A stretch of DNA of 64,000 nt. Source: Trichobilharzia regenti (lineage: Eukaryota > Platyhelminthes > Trematoda > Strigeidida > Schistosomatidae). Below are positions 22,466 through 33,659 of the stretch, piece after piece; within the stretch, counting starts at the first letter, position 1, and every line of letters begins with the position of its first letter. The notes under the pieces were generated by a model, which saw nothing but the letters and a program-made list of their open reading frames with translations, ran no database searches and was not told where the DNA came from. Location: positions 141,499,632 to 141,563,631 of the forward strand of contig OX235270.1 in assembly GCA_944472135.2 (NCBI GenBank), read 5' to 3'. The position numbers and the translations under genes are program-made.

Positions 22466-22984
22466 TTGTATGAGTTTTTCTTAGAATTATTTGCTAATAG
22501 CAATAAACACAAAACAAGTCTCAGGGCTTCCTTTCGATTGCCTCCCATCCCAACTGTACAATATTAACTGGAAAAATTTTACTGCGATAATTAGTCGCTT
22601 GTAATGGTGTGATCTCATTGTCAACTCTGTTGATATAATTTTTGGGCAACACCATGACCAAGAACTTAAGTACATGACACTATATATATAGCGATGAAAC
22701 TTATTTAAAAAGGTTCTCCTAGCAAATATCAACTAGGGTCCGTTACGCAAAAAAGTGGTTCTTTTAACAGTCCAGTAGACTTAGTGGATAACGCTTTAAC
22801 TTTCGGCTTGGGAAAGTGAGTGTCAGGATGCCAGTCTCTCTGTTGGGGTGGGTGGGGGGGGGAGCATGACCACCACTAACAGAATATCAGCCTATGATGA
22901 TTCCCTTAATAGGAGGAAACTCCTCTCCTCGATTCCACTGCTAACCATGGACAATAATCTAATTTTTGTTGTATACAGTTTGTC

Positions 22985-23380
22985 CCTTTCCTAAAAAATC
23001 TGATGCTCACTAGCGACTGGCCCTATTCAGGCAGTTAACCTGGGGTTCTAGTGGGAAGTCGTGGCCAGTAGGGTACAGCAGGTTGAAGATGAGGCAGTAA
23101 CTCATCGAGGAAGACATTGCCAAATGGTCGCGCTATGCCGTGAATTTGCAGAAATTAGAATTCAAGGACCACTGGATTGGGTCCCAATGGCTTAATGGTC
23201 TAAGAGCTCGCATGTAACCAGAAGGTCCTGGGTTTGTACCCGAGTGGGTGTGTGCTACTGCAAAGTGCCAAAATAGGACGAAACAGCTGTCCAGTACTCC
23301 CAGGTTTCCCAGTGGTTCTCTAACTCATGTCAGCTCATGATGAAATCCCCCAGCCAATCAAACAAAATCCCTACAAAATC
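22985..23380 (+). mobile_element. HHR-SINE with partial hammerhead
   Basis: The head has box A (TGGCTTAATGGTC) and a decayed box B (GGTTTGTACCC). The hammerhead segment keeps GGACGAAAC (GAAA at 23280-23283) and the GTC cleavage triplet at 23289-23291, with stem-I halves GCTACTG and CAGTACT. The CTGATGA core is lost. The tail is CTAACTCATGTCAGCTCATG. Confidence 0.8.
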
Positions 23381-23614
23381 AATACTTGAAGATTTGAATG
23401 CGGCATTCATTCAGTAGTCGAAGAAATATTATTAATGTTAGATGGTATCATTTCATATTCCATCCGTGCCTCTACAACGGCTGTACAACCGTTGGTTTGA
23501 TAATTCGTCAGGTATATGGAACACAAGTGCGTACTGGTAAAGAATCACATTTCGTATCGGTCAATTAGTTCAAAGTGAACAAAGGTTAATTCTATTGTTT
23601 TTTCAATTCTTTGC

Positions 23615-23800
23615 TCTTCCGCTAGAACATAGAGCTTCAAACTTCGTAGTTTCAATGGTGGTGTTGTTTGTACTCAGTGAGATTGTTGACCTCACATCGA
23701 ATCTCCCTTCTCTTCTCCGGACTGACTGTTAGCTAGTAAACCAGGCGAGGTGTAGGAGTGCATTAGCGGCGGGGGGCATTGGATTTTCCCCGTAGGTATA
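23615..23800 (-). mobile_element. SINE-C1, degraded
   Basis: It shows the reversed tail (TAGAACATAGAGCTTCAAAC) and a CTTCTCTTCTCCGGACT body ending in GGAGTGCATTAGCGGCG, as in other reversed C1 copies. Confidence 0.5.
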
Positions 23801-24239
23801 GATAAACACGTAACTAATTAATCCTCTTGTTTCTTATCCCAACTTCATCAATTGTTGGTGGGCGATAATACATAAGCGTTCTTCCAAAAAATGGACGTTC
23901 AATCACATAATGGTCAACTTCGGTCAACTATCAAACTGACATCCCACAGTGTATACCTTTTCCCCACATCTCGAATATTTTCTCTCCCTTTTCCATGATT
24001 AGATGACGAAATTCTGTGAACTATACCTCACACTGTATTTTTACAAGTCGACCCGGAGTTATGGGAAAACATAATATACGGAAGGAGAGAACCGATAGAA
24101 TGTTGTATTGTAGTAGTAAAGAACACATAGTTTCTAAGTAATTGTTAAGTCATAAAAAATCTGAATATACGTAATCGGAATAGAAATCCAGTATCAATTA
24201 TTGCAAAGCATCTCTGGTCAATGTTAATGACTATATATT

Positions 24240-25300
24240 ATTATTAATATTATTATTGTTCCCTTGAGTTCTTAGTGGAACATAGGACTTCAACTGCACG
24301 TCTCCACTTGCTTCTGTCTTCCGCTATACTTTTCACCTGCATCCATGTTACTCCATACTGTTTCAACTCCTCTTCACACGATCTCCTCCATGTCACCCTT
24401 GCACTGACGTCCCACTCGCCGCTTCCTTTTCGGCCTAGTTCCACTCGAATGGTGACCTAACGCGCGATGTCATTCATCAGCCTCCACAGTGAGTGTCCAA
24501 TCCATCTCCACTTTCGCCTGCATATTTGTTGGGAGATTGGTTCTTGTTTTGTTGGTTAACATGATTTCTTGTTGGTGATTCTTTCCGAACCGGCCATCTG
24601 ATCTTCAGTATAGAGCCAGCGAAGACAGTTGGCTGTTGATAAAGGTAACGTCTGCAACAGGCTGTTGGAAATATTCTTTGTGACCCGCCCGCCAAGTTTC
24701 TGATCCGTATAGAAGAACTGACTGACTTGACGTTTGTATTGAAAATCCAAATTTTGTTGGTGATGGTGAGTGACGAGGATTTCCAGATTGGTGTTAGGTT
24801 GATGAATGTGTTTCTCGCTCCCCTTCCCGATTCTCGCTCGATTTGACATCCTCGTCCGTTCCGACTGGCTGTAGTTGAGACAATGCTCCCTAGATAAGTG
24901 AGTGAATGAAGTGACCTCTTTCAAATCCCTTCCGTTGATGGTGATGGCTTTGGATGTTGCTGTTGTTGTTGTTGTTGGTTGGTTGGTTATTTTCACAACC
25001 TCCGTCTTGTCTATGTTCACCTGGAGTCTTGTCCTCACTGTCTGCTTCTTCGACCAGTTTGTCGGTTTTCGCTTGTAAGTCTTCGATTTTGTGTGTGTGA
25101 CATGAAGCGTAAGTCATCCACGCGCGAAATCCAGGTCTTCTAGGTTCTTCACGTCGGTCCAGGATGTCCTTATCCTTTCGTTCCCCACACACTGTCTGAC
25201 GCATAATCCAGTCGATCACAATTAGGAATATCATTGGTGATAATAAGCACCGTTGTCTGACTCGCGTGTTTACTCCAAACGCCTCGCTTAGTTCTTTGAT
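24240..25300 (-). mobile_element. RTE-B, polymerase C-terminal half to 3' end
   Basis: This is the longest RTE-B copy together with 38322-39425. On the - strand it encodes MIFLIVIDWIMRQT, the HTHKIEDLQAKTDKL segment after the catalytic site, a 160-codon open frame (24556-25038) spanning VNIDKTEVVKI and [13 protein letters not shown], and the C-terminal [19 protein letters not shown]. The 3' end is the reversed ATTATTATTGTTCCCTTGAG. The FADD motif itself is damaged here. Confidence 0.88.
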
Positions 25301-25679
25301 TCTTGGTTATTAAGATTTATGGAAGCACTTTTTGCGAGTAATTTCCATGCATCGCAAATTTTTATGCGCTTACAGAAAACAATAGACTTCAAGCTTTGCG
25401 TACACGTAGGACTACTTGACTTAATAGAAATACGATAGTTTTTTTTATTATATATGGTCTTCTGTTTCAATTTCCAGTTGCAGCCTACAGGAATTCTGTT
25501 GATGTCGAGTTAGATAACAAACTCGTTATACCAGTTAGAGATAACCATTAAAACTGAGTCAGTGAGTACCTTGGACAACTGACTATAGGATGAAGTGCTC
25601 TAGTGAGAAGTGGTGATTGGTGGTGGGGGTGAGGGTACATACTCACCGATGACAATATGGAAGCGGTGATACTGTATAA

Positions 25680-25880
25680 TTTGGCACATTGATGATATCC
25701 GGTCTCCTACAGCCTGAAGGTCTGGGGTTCAACCTTCATCGCTTAGATAGAGGTCACTGGTGCGTACTGCCGAAAAGTCTCAAGCTAGGCGGTAGAACCA
25801 GCTCGATCCAGTAGTCTTTCTTGGTTTTCAATGATTCTGTAACTGATGTCTCATGGTTATCTAACTAGACGACCTATGCA
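25680..25880 (+). mobile_element. HHR-SINE, 3' part
   Basis: GGGGTTCAACCTTCATC (box B-like), GCGTACTGCCGAAAAGTCTC, then CCAGTAGTC and GGTTTTCAATGATTCTGTAA follow the family order. Both GAAA and GTC are altered. Confidence 0.65.
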
Positions 25881-25971
25881 AATATTGTGTGTTGTATCTT
25901 TTGAAATAGTTAACGAAGCAAAATTAGAGAGGCATTTCATATCTTGTTATCATTTCAGGTGAACATCTGTT

Positions 25972-26382
25972 TTGTCTGAGTTCTCCTCTGCAATTTATTA
26001 TTTTTTTTTAGTAGTAAGTGGAATGTGTGAATATCTCTCTTTCTATGCCTATGTACCTGACGCACACACACACACAACAACATGCAAGCACAACACCCAC
26101 ATGTTTAATCATACATACATTATCATCTACTTATTCTTTTGTTGCTGCTATTTCGTATTGCATATTTTAAATTTCTTATTTTATATTTGGACAAGTGTAT
26201 TTTTGGCTGTTGCCACATGCTTCATCAGTGAACACGACAGACTACTAAATTATATACTTGTGCATATTTTTACACACATCAACCACCTTGCCAAAAGGGA
26301 CTATCATTACCACTATTGTCATTGTAATGTTTTTTTCTGTTATTTGCAATTCATTTGTACAATAATAAGATTCATATTATGA
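25972..26382 (+). other. 136-codon low-complexity open frame
   Basis: It is long, but the product is Phe/Tyr/Cys/His-rich with HTHTTT and YHYHYCHC runs, as produced by AT- and CA-rich DNA. No motif was recognised and I consider it unlikely to be a gene. Confidence 0.1.
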
Positions 26383-26414
26383 CATTTTGTAGACATTGGG
26401 ACTATTTTCATTGT

Positions 26415-26590
26415 AGATTTCATCGCGAACCAACAACAACAACAGTTAGAGACAGAATCACTGAACACTAAGGAGCACTATTTGACAGCTGATTACTCTT
26501 CGTCAGTGCGTACCCACGACCTCATCAGATATTGAACCTGGGAGCACCAGGTTATGGGGTTCCACTGATTAACCAATGAGCCCCTCCTTG
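26415..26590 (-). mobile_element. SINE-F copy
   Basis: It pairs with 53165-53345: GCGAACCA, GGAGCACC, and an end with TTATG-G-G then TTAACCA-T-A-CCCC. The - strand start GGGGCTCATTGGTTAATCAG resembles a tRNA box A. Confidence 0.45.
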
Positions 26591-26799
26591 CACCTGACTA
26601 TATTACTCTTTCGAACTATAACGTCGTCTCACCACTCTCTTGTGTAATTGTGTTGCTGCATACACTGCAGTTACTAAGGTTTTCAAAAAAGCTTTGTCAC
26701 CTTTTTGGAGTCAGTTGTTCGACATTTAGGGAAATTCCTGTTCTCTCATAATCCAAACGGTCTCGCTCTACTGCACTTACGTCGGAGTATTTTATCATT

Positions 26800-27000
26800 T
26801 GACCACTTTTTGCGTTTCATGTGGAATATGGGCTTCAAGCTTTGAAGGTTCATTAACGGTAGTATTGTTTCTACGGAGTGGGGTTGTTAGCGTCAAGCAC
26901 AATCTTCCTCATTTTCCGGGTTGATTCGCGGCCAGTAAGTAAGGAGAAGTTGAAGAGTGCATCGGTGACTGCCAACCGAAACCCGACAAGGTGCATGTTT
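26800..27000 (-). mobile_element. SINE-C1, degraded
   Basis: The reversed tail TGTGGAATATGGGCTTCAAG is followed by a C1 body ending in GAAGAGTGCATCGGTGACTG. Confidence 0.5.
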
Positions 27001-27021
27001 GGCTAGCATTGAACTACCATC

Positions 27022-27995
27022 TATGAATGTTTGGAATGCAGTTCTCTCCCGCCAAATGCAAGATGATGTTACAGGACTGGAGTACACCGATTCCTAGATT
27101 AGATATAGAGAATGAAGTGGTAGGGCACGTTGACCGCTTCTCTTATTTGAGAAGTACCATCAGCCCCAACGGGGTGATTTATGACGAAATATCAGCATGG
27201 ATACAGGGAGCCCGTTTCGCATATTCTAGTTTACGCCGTCTCTGGCGTAGATGAGATGTTCGACTATCGACCAAAGGGTGGGTGTACTGCTCATCAGTCC
27301 GCTCCGTCCTCCTTTATGGCGGGCTGTGAGACCTGGCCACTGAGAGTGGAAGACATGAAAAGACTAGCTGTCTTTGATCATAGGTGCCTGCGTTCTATCT
27401 CCCGTGTGTAGTGGCATAATAAGGTGGGCAATATTGAGGTTAGACATCGATCGAGTGCTAGGCAAGGAGGGGAAATCAATCGACGAAGTTGTGAAGTTAC
27501 AAAGACTGAGATGGTTAGGACATGTGTTACGTATGCCTAGTCATCGCCTTACTCGACGAGCAATGTTATCGGATATAGGGTCAGGCTGGAAGAAAGCTAG
27601 CGGCTGTCAAACAAAAACATGGCACCAGTCAATGAAACAGTTAGTTTAAGCCAGCCAGCCAGTCACGTAGGAAGGTGTACACATCCTGGTTGGGGTCCTC
27701 GCGACGGTAAAAACCAACGACGGCTGGAAACAACTGGTGACATAGCTGGCTCAAAATCGTTCTCAATGGCTGGCTGGTGCAGATGTATCCACTCCTTGTG
27801 ACTTACGATTTCCAATGAAACTATATTGTTCTTCGTTATTACTATTCCTTTGTCTCACACCTCCGTTTACTGTCTCTATTATGCATTTCTCCTACTCTCT
27901 TCTCTTGCTTTGTGTGCTACAAGAAGGGAGTGTGGCGACTTGAACTGGTGCACATCGGTGCAATGTTCTATGTCGAAAACAGACAGACAGACAGA
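27022..27995 (+). mobile_element. RTE-A, older subfamily, RT C-terminal part to 3' end
   Basis: The encoded pieces FGMQFSPAKCKMMLQDWSTP, ETWPLRVEDMKRLAVFDHRC and [20 protein letters not shown] match the young RTE-A ORF with frameshifts near 27250, 27400 and 27640. It ends in four copies of CAGA at 27980-27995. Confidence 0.9.
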
Positions 27996-28039
27996 ACTAG
28001 CATTGAACCACCAACGTAAGATATTTTTGTAGATTGTTA

Positions 28040-28178
28040 TTTTGTCTAATTGAGTAGTCAGTAGGGTACTTTTAACCCCTTGACTGGGTTGTTTATAGAT
28101 TTCAATACCACTCTAATTCCCAGCCTCCTTCATTAAGAATCCTACGTAGAGTTTCAGATTTGCTTTACTTATATGGTA
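28040..28178 (-). mobile_element. PLE linker fragment
   Basis: The - strand reads LPYK...[10 protein letters not shown], the same linker motif as in the PLEs at 12.7, 36.2 and 60.2 kb. It lies back to back with the PLE RT fragment on the right. Confidence 0.65.
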
Positions 28179-28199
28179 AAACTGTAGTTGTCTTGTACT

Positions 28200-28800
28200 C
28201 CTTCTTATTTATCATTAGTTTTCCCACTTCTTGTGAACTATCTCCGATTGTAGCAGATATATATTCATGGATAGGTGGGAAAACATAGCGATTGAAACTT
28301 TCACCCCCACCCCACATCGAAGTATGGCGGAGGTATGTAGATGACACATTCACTATAATTAGACACAAGAACACATCAACTCGAAGGTAGAGGCAATTCA
28401 ATTCACTTACTAATTGGAAAATCAGGAAGGGGAGCTTCCAATGTTAGATTGCAATGTCAAAAGGAAAGAAGATGGGAAGTTGAACACTAGTGTTTACAGG
28501 AAACCCACACATTCAAACAGATACTTGAACTTCCGATCATCCCATCCTATGTCACCAAAAATAGGGTTGGTGAAATGTTTTGAGTGACAGAGCACAAAAA
28601 CTAAGTAGTACTAAGGAAAATCTAAGACAGGAAGTGATACATATAAGAGAAGCCTTGAAACTTAATTACCCGGATAAATTAGTCAGGCAATTAACGTCAT
28701 CCGATAAATACGGTTTATACGGTATCATTCACTGTGTGTTTCGCATCAAATAATATTTTTTTAAAATGGAATAATGGAATTCTACTCTACCGTGGTGCCC
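28200..28800 (+). mobile_element. PLE reverse-transcriptase fragment plus terminus
   Basis: In the + strand, VVADIYS-type and [20 protein letters not shown] (YVDD at about 28333-28344) are followed by a decayed F-L-D region, then SVYRKPTHSNRYLNF-type coding at about 28480-28540. A CACTGTG...CTCTACCGTGGTGCCCA end at 28725-28800 resembles the PLE LTR-like terminus. It is very similar to the - strand copy at 12.9-13.4 kb. Confidence 0.8.
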
Positions 28801-28984
28801 AAATTCTGTTCTTCTGTTATCCTTGATGTGCAATTTTATCGTTAGCGTATTGACTGTTTTTTTGATGAGCCTGTTTGATTTCCACATTCCCTGGGGAATT
28901 GATCGATTGCGTATGGTTACCAGGATGATGATGATGACGACTCAGACGGCAACGACAATAAAGATGAATACACTGACAAAATGC

Positions 28985-29310
28985 TGAATTCAGTCTAGGA
29001 TACCTTTGATGCCGTGAAATGCATGACCAGAAATAAAGGGATGTCAATTTTTTTCTTATAAAAAGACTACGAGAGAGAGAGAGGCAAGACATGATAATAA
29101 GAATACATGCATAAGGGATTAATAATCCATATATAAACGTATTATGTGACATGAACTAAATATGTATACGATATGAAATTCGATCATAAAAAGCATAGAA
29201 TTTCAAAACTCAACCACCTTGTCATTGTTAATAGTTACTAGGAGGGTATTGAATGCGGATGAAGAAGTGTTATGGTAAGAAATTGAAGACAGATTATAGT
29301 AACATATAGG
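28985..29310 (+). repeat. unnamed repeat G, copy 2
   Basis: This is the partner of 16840-17150. Similarity is spread over about 300 bp with many substitutions, implying an old family. Confidence 0.55.
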
Positions 29311-29469
29311 AATTGATTAAGTCAACCAACCTGGATATCTATCATTAATGTGTTCATAACTTGAGCTAATTTATAAACGATAATCATTTGAAAGATTTTT
29401 GACATCCTGAGTAACTTTCGCTTTTTTCTCACTTTAAATCTTGTCATTCAAAGTGAGATACCGATATAT

Positions 29470-29868
29470 CGGAGTGGAACACAAGGAGGGCTTCAGCAAT
29501 GCAACAGCATTTCATTCCACTCTGTGATATCTGTTGCTCTTTGGCTTGCTCTAGGGGCTGTGCACAAGCTTTCATTTCGCTGTTCTCATGATATCCATCA
29601 GGTCACCTCTGGGGTGGTTGTACTCGAAGGCCTACCTAGAATATGATGCCACTCAGAGTGGTCCCCTCAGTGCACATATCCAGTCCATCTGCACTTTCTT
29701 CCTTTACATATTTGTTAGGAGATGTGTTCTTGGTTGGTTCGCTGCCACAACCCAGTGCTGCTCATCTTTGTCAGTCATTTTCCTTTCTGGCTGTCTGATC
29801 TTCAATAACCAGGTAACAAAGGCAGCTGTTGATTAAAGTTTGTAGTAGGATGTTGGAAATGCTCGACA
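29470..29868 (-). mobile_element. RTE-B 3' portion, degraded
   Basis: GTGGAACACAAGGAGGGCTT opens the reversed tail; GGTCACCTC, CCAGTCCATCTGCACTTTC and CTGTCTGATCTTCAATAACC follow in family order. It stops at the AT tract. Confidence 0.7.
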
Positions 29869-29871
29869 CTG

Positions 29872-29873
<2 letters not shown>

Positions 29874-29915
<42 letters not shown>
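29874..29915. repeat. AT dinucleotide microsatellite
   Basis: Twenty-one AT units between two same-orientation RTE-B pieces. Confidence 0.97.
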
Positions 29916-29918
<3 letters not shown>

Positions 29919-29929
29919 TAATGGATTTA

Positions 29930-30558
29930 ACCCTAACTCACTCTTGTCCGTCCTTGCATTGAATCATTTTCTCTTTCACCATTCTCCTCTCCCCTATTAG
30001 CTTCCGAGTGTCCGTTGAGAGCCATTCCTTGTCTTGTCTCTTCTTTCTTCCTAAAACCATTGAACACGTTTCGTTGAAAATCACCTTCAGAGACTTCCAA
30101 TGTTCTTCCACGCATGATTCTTCAGTGATGTCGCGTAGTGTTTCCTGCTTTGCAGTGAATGTGTCCTTTGTGATTGTGTCCTTCAGTAATTGAGTGTTGA
30201 ACTTGCATTGTGGCCTATCTCCAGCTATCCTCAAGGCTTTTAGCTTCACCTTGAAAGTCCCTTGTATTAGATAGTGGTCTGAATCCACATCTGCTTCTCT
30301 CCTCGATCTTGTGTCCAGTTGGCTCCGTCTTCACTTCCTTGACATTGAAATGAAGTCTATCTGGTTTTTGGTGTGTCCATCTGGTGAAATCCATGTCGGT
30401 GGCCTTGTGATTGAACACACTACCACCAATCACCAAATCATTGAAGGTGCAGAAGTCTGAGAAGAGTTCACCATTGTCGTTTGTTTCACCGAGGGCCTCG
30501 CGACCCATGGTGAGTTCTCTTCTTGTATTGTCTCCTCCCAGCTTCGCGTTCATAGCTA
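29930..30558 (-). mobile_element. RTE-B endonuclease (APE) domain fragment
   Basis: The - strand frames (30215-30586 and 29938-30288) encode NAKLGGDNTRRELTMGREAL and NDNGELFSDFCTFNDLVIGG, then, after a frameshift near 30290, DSDHYLIQGTFKVKLKAL. The asparagine-bearing G-D-F-N block and the SDH catalytic block are hallmarks of the APE-type endonuclease that nicks the target. It is followed by the linker (RDITEESC...KKRQDKEWLS). The upstream G-D-F is replaced at the junction with a PLE end. Confidence 0.88.
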
Positions 30559-30775
30559 TTTGAAAAAAATCATCAATTCCACTCATGTATATAAATGAAG
30601 CAAGAAAGTTGTATGAGTGACTTGATATGATTATGAGCAGTAATAATTTGTGCTCGAAACGTGGTTATCACTTAATATTACTGTACAACACCCTGATTTA
30701 TCGAAATAAAATCTTATCCATAATGGAGTTATACTCTACCACAGTGCCCAAGTTTTATACACTTATATCACACTT
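30559..30775 (-). mobile_element. PLE LTR-like terminus
   Basis: TGATTATGAGCAGTAATAAT, TGCTCGAAACGTGGTTATCA and TCTTATCCATAATGGAGTTA are shared with both arms of the 43-kb palindrome. The reversed sequence is the PLE end also found at 12.2 and 35.7 kb. Confidence 0.7.
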
Positions 30776-30779
30776 TATC

Positions 30780-31385
30780 TAAATTTTGTTGTGTGATGAA
30801 TGATTTGAATGTAAAGTGAAAAATGATAAGCCAATTAAAATAACAAATTATACATGGCATTTGAAAATAAGAAGGACAGTAGTTATAACAATTAACTACT
30901 AACCTTTGTAATATAATCTGTTAAGCATAAGCAAGATATGCTACAGGTGGTAGTAAATTTTTTTTTGTACACACTAGTAGTGGTGGCTGCGGGGGCGCTT
31001 CTCTAAATTCACGGATAACTATCTCTAGCTGCTTTTATAGATAATCTTGAAAGCTGTTTTGTTATCAATCTTTGCGATTCTTATGATGAATTATGTATTC
31101 CATTATGAACAAGGTCGGTAGTCAGTCAGCCTCCTGCTCTTACCAATCCTTGTCTCAGTTCATCTGTTTCTCAAGCCATTCTGGCATATGTTTTTCCACC
31201 GCCAAGTGCGAGGCACGACTATGACCCACCTTATGTATGTATGGTGTGACCACACACATATATAAATTCGTATACATTGTACTAATGGAATCATATCACA
31301 TTTGTACAATGATGAACTATGTGGTAGGGCATGTTTTCGGCTATTTCGATATTTTTTTTTTCGATAAAGAAATGAAGACGAAATT
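30780..31385. other. no recognised feature
   Basis: AT-rich sequence without coding signal or recognised repeat. Confidence 0.5.
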
Positions 31386-31389
31386 TTTT

Positions 31390-31575
31390 TCATTTTTTCA
31401 TTACAGCTTGATTCCACACTGTATTTTTGGTACAAGTATAGAATTTTCAGCATGGATATCGGTAGCCCAAATATTGCAGGCCGACCATAGATATCAGGTG
31501 TGCGTCTGTAGGAGATCGAACCTCGGACTATATGCATGGTCTGTGACAGTCATAACCACTGTCCCACCGACGCAC
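31390..31575 (-). mobile_element. SINE-C2
   Basis: A reversed C2: CACACTGTATTTTTGGTACA, AATTTTCAGCATGGATATCG, GACCATAGATATCAGGTGTG, then the reversed tRNA head with box B GGTTCGATCTC and GTGGTTATGAC. Confidence 0.85.
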
Positions 31576-31853
31576 TTTTACGAATGACCGAGTTTCCTCT
31601 CTATCTTAAACTGCCTGCTACTATTTATTTCTCCATTGTAAGGTTATCCGATGTAGACATTACTCTTAGAGACGGAATAGACTGTTAGTTGTTTTTATTT
31701 AAAATTAGCTCACTTCTACACCGCTTTAAAGGCTTCAAAGGATTTCCCATTTTCGACAAGTGAATTCGTCAGTATTTTATCGCCAGCATATATAACACCA
31801 GCTACACGAATAAATACTTAACCAAGTGTAGTGTTTGTAGAATGATAGTCTAA

Positions 31854-32092
31854 TTATTATCGCACTTTTTTTCGTTCACGTTCCCCAGTAGAACATAGGG
31901 CTTCAAGCTAGTGGCTTAAAGTTTCTGTAGCAGTGTTTATTTTACAGGATGGTGTTGCTAGCTTCGTGCCCAACCTTTCCTCTTTACCAGGATTATTTCT
32001 GGCTTCGTGAGGTAAAGGAGTGCGTCTACCGGGGATCGAACCCTGGAACATGTACATAGTCGGCGAGCGTCCTAACCACTATGCTACCGTCA
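31854..32092 (-). mobile_element. SINE-C1
   Basis: A reversed C1 with the RTE-B-like tail (ACGTTCCCCAGTAGAACATA then GGGCTTCAAGCTAGTGGCTT) and a clear tRNA head (TAGCATAGTGGTTAGGACGC, box B GGTTCGATCCC). Confidence 0.88.
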
Positions 32093-32469
32093 CTATTATC
32101 GCACTACTCTATTTTAAACTTGATCTCTCGTTTTTGCTTCTGTCTTGTTGTTGCAAAACAATCTGTAGCTAATATTGACTCGTTGAGTTGAACTCATTAT
32201 TAGACGTCGAATTCACTTAAATGTTTATTTACGTGTAATCATGTTTACTACTGTTTGCCGCATCTTTTCACCCCAATCTTCTTTTCTTTACTCTACCTAC
32301 TCCACTTTATCTTGGGAAATTGGATTGTACTAGTATCACCGCAACCCCTCATACACTATTTGAAGCTCGACATAGCCACCAGTGGGCTGCACCAAGTCGT
32401 CGAATGTAAAGAAAACAACTTGCTTATCACACTGGCTGATAGCAGCTAAAATTACAATTTACGGACAAT

Positions 32470-32890
32470 TCATTATATTCCGTCCCAGTGACTGAATGGA
32501 CAACGGGCTAATCTAGTTGTAGCCTGAGTGAGTAATAGAGAGGTTTCGCGTGCGTTTCGGATTGTGAGGGCGATTGTTACTTCCCGGCTGCCCACACCGT
32601 GGAAGTTGGTTGCGTGACCGCAGAGCCCAGGGGACAACTGCTTGAGGCCGGTCACACGCGGCCTGTTTTTGTTCGTTCTTTTTTGTTTGGTGTGTCTCAG
32701 TAGCATACTTATCACTCCTGCCCTGTGACACGTCAGCAGGAAGCGCGGTCGTTGTTAATCCGGGCCACGGCCGATCCGGCATGAAATTTTGTGATTTTGT
32801 ATTGGACATGATGTTGGATTGGGTAGCTGCTTTTTGTTTAACCGCTATCCAAACAACCTTTCTGGCATGGTAGGACCTCAAGGGACATAA
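32470..32890. other. GC-rich island, unclassified
   Basis: It is clearly richer in G and C than its neighbours, with two overlapping antisense open frames (32473-32715 and 32513-32881). The products show no known motif. The left edge CCGTCCCAGTGACTGAATGG resembles an HHR-SINE head. It could be an unrecognised repeat. Confidence 0.35.
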
Positions 32891-32899
32891 GTCTCAGCC

Positions 32900-33140
32900 A
32901 GTATATAGCTTGAATAGATCATTGCGGTGTTCAAGCCCAACCACCACGTCAAGGTAGCAGCTTTCGGTCGGTTGTAGCCTGAAGGACCTGAGTTCGACCT
33001 CTGGAAGTGGGCTGAAGAGTCCTAAAAAGAAGTAGCGTGAATCATCTATCCAGTAGTACTCTGTGGTTTTCTATACCTCTCTAACTTTGTTGTCAGTTCG
33101 TGATCTGTCTTAAAACGTAGATCAAATCCCTGTAAAGTAA
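32900..33140 (+). mobile_element. HHR-SINE, degraded
   Basis: GGTCGGTTGTAGCCTGAAGG, a GAGTTCGACCTC box B, GGGCTGAAGAGTCCTAAAAA (CTGAAGA core relic) and TATCCAGTAGTACTCTGTGG with the CTCTCTAACTTTG tail are in family order. Confidence 0.7.
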
Positions 33141-33174
33141 CACTTGAAAATATTTATGATCTGTTATTTTCTCG

Positions 33175-33620
33175 GGTCCCCAGTGGAACATTTGGCCTCA
33201 TCCAGGGTAAATCACCACTTCATCACGTTCTCTGCACAGACCGTTTTAGCTATCTAGCTCCACAACTGCTTTCCTATATTATACGGTCTCATCCATGTCA
33301 CCATTGGCCGGCCAATCGGTCTGTCCTCACTGGGGGGCTCCTCGAGCTATGACCTGGCGCGTAGTGTCATTCAACGATCACCTCAGTGTGTACCTGATCC
33401 ATGTCCTTTGGCATAGTTATTGGTTCATTTTCTGCTTATCCTTTCTGGTTGGCTATCTGGTCTTCAGCATCGAGACAGAGAAGGCGCTTGTTGAGGAAAG
33501 TCTACCGCCTAACGCTTTCGCCATATCTCTTATCCATACAGACTCGAAAATCCGAGTCTGGTTCCTCACACAGGCTTCAGTTGAACGAAGGTCGTCTATT
33601 TTGTTATGCCGATCCTGACT
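33175..33620 (-). mobile_element. RTE-B 3' portion, degraded
   Basis: TCCCCAGTGGAACATTTGGC opens the reversed tail; CTCATCCATGTCACCATTGG, GTAGTGTCATTCAACGATCA and GGTCTTCAGCATCGAGACAG follow the RTE-B order. Confidence 0.75.
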
Positions 33621-33659
33621 TTGCATCGTTATCTAAGACGTCAACTGTAGTTTAAACGA

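Noticed and set aside
25972..26382. 136-codon frame as a membrane protein
   Set aside because: Composition follows CA/AT-rich low-complexity DNA; no motif or gene signals.
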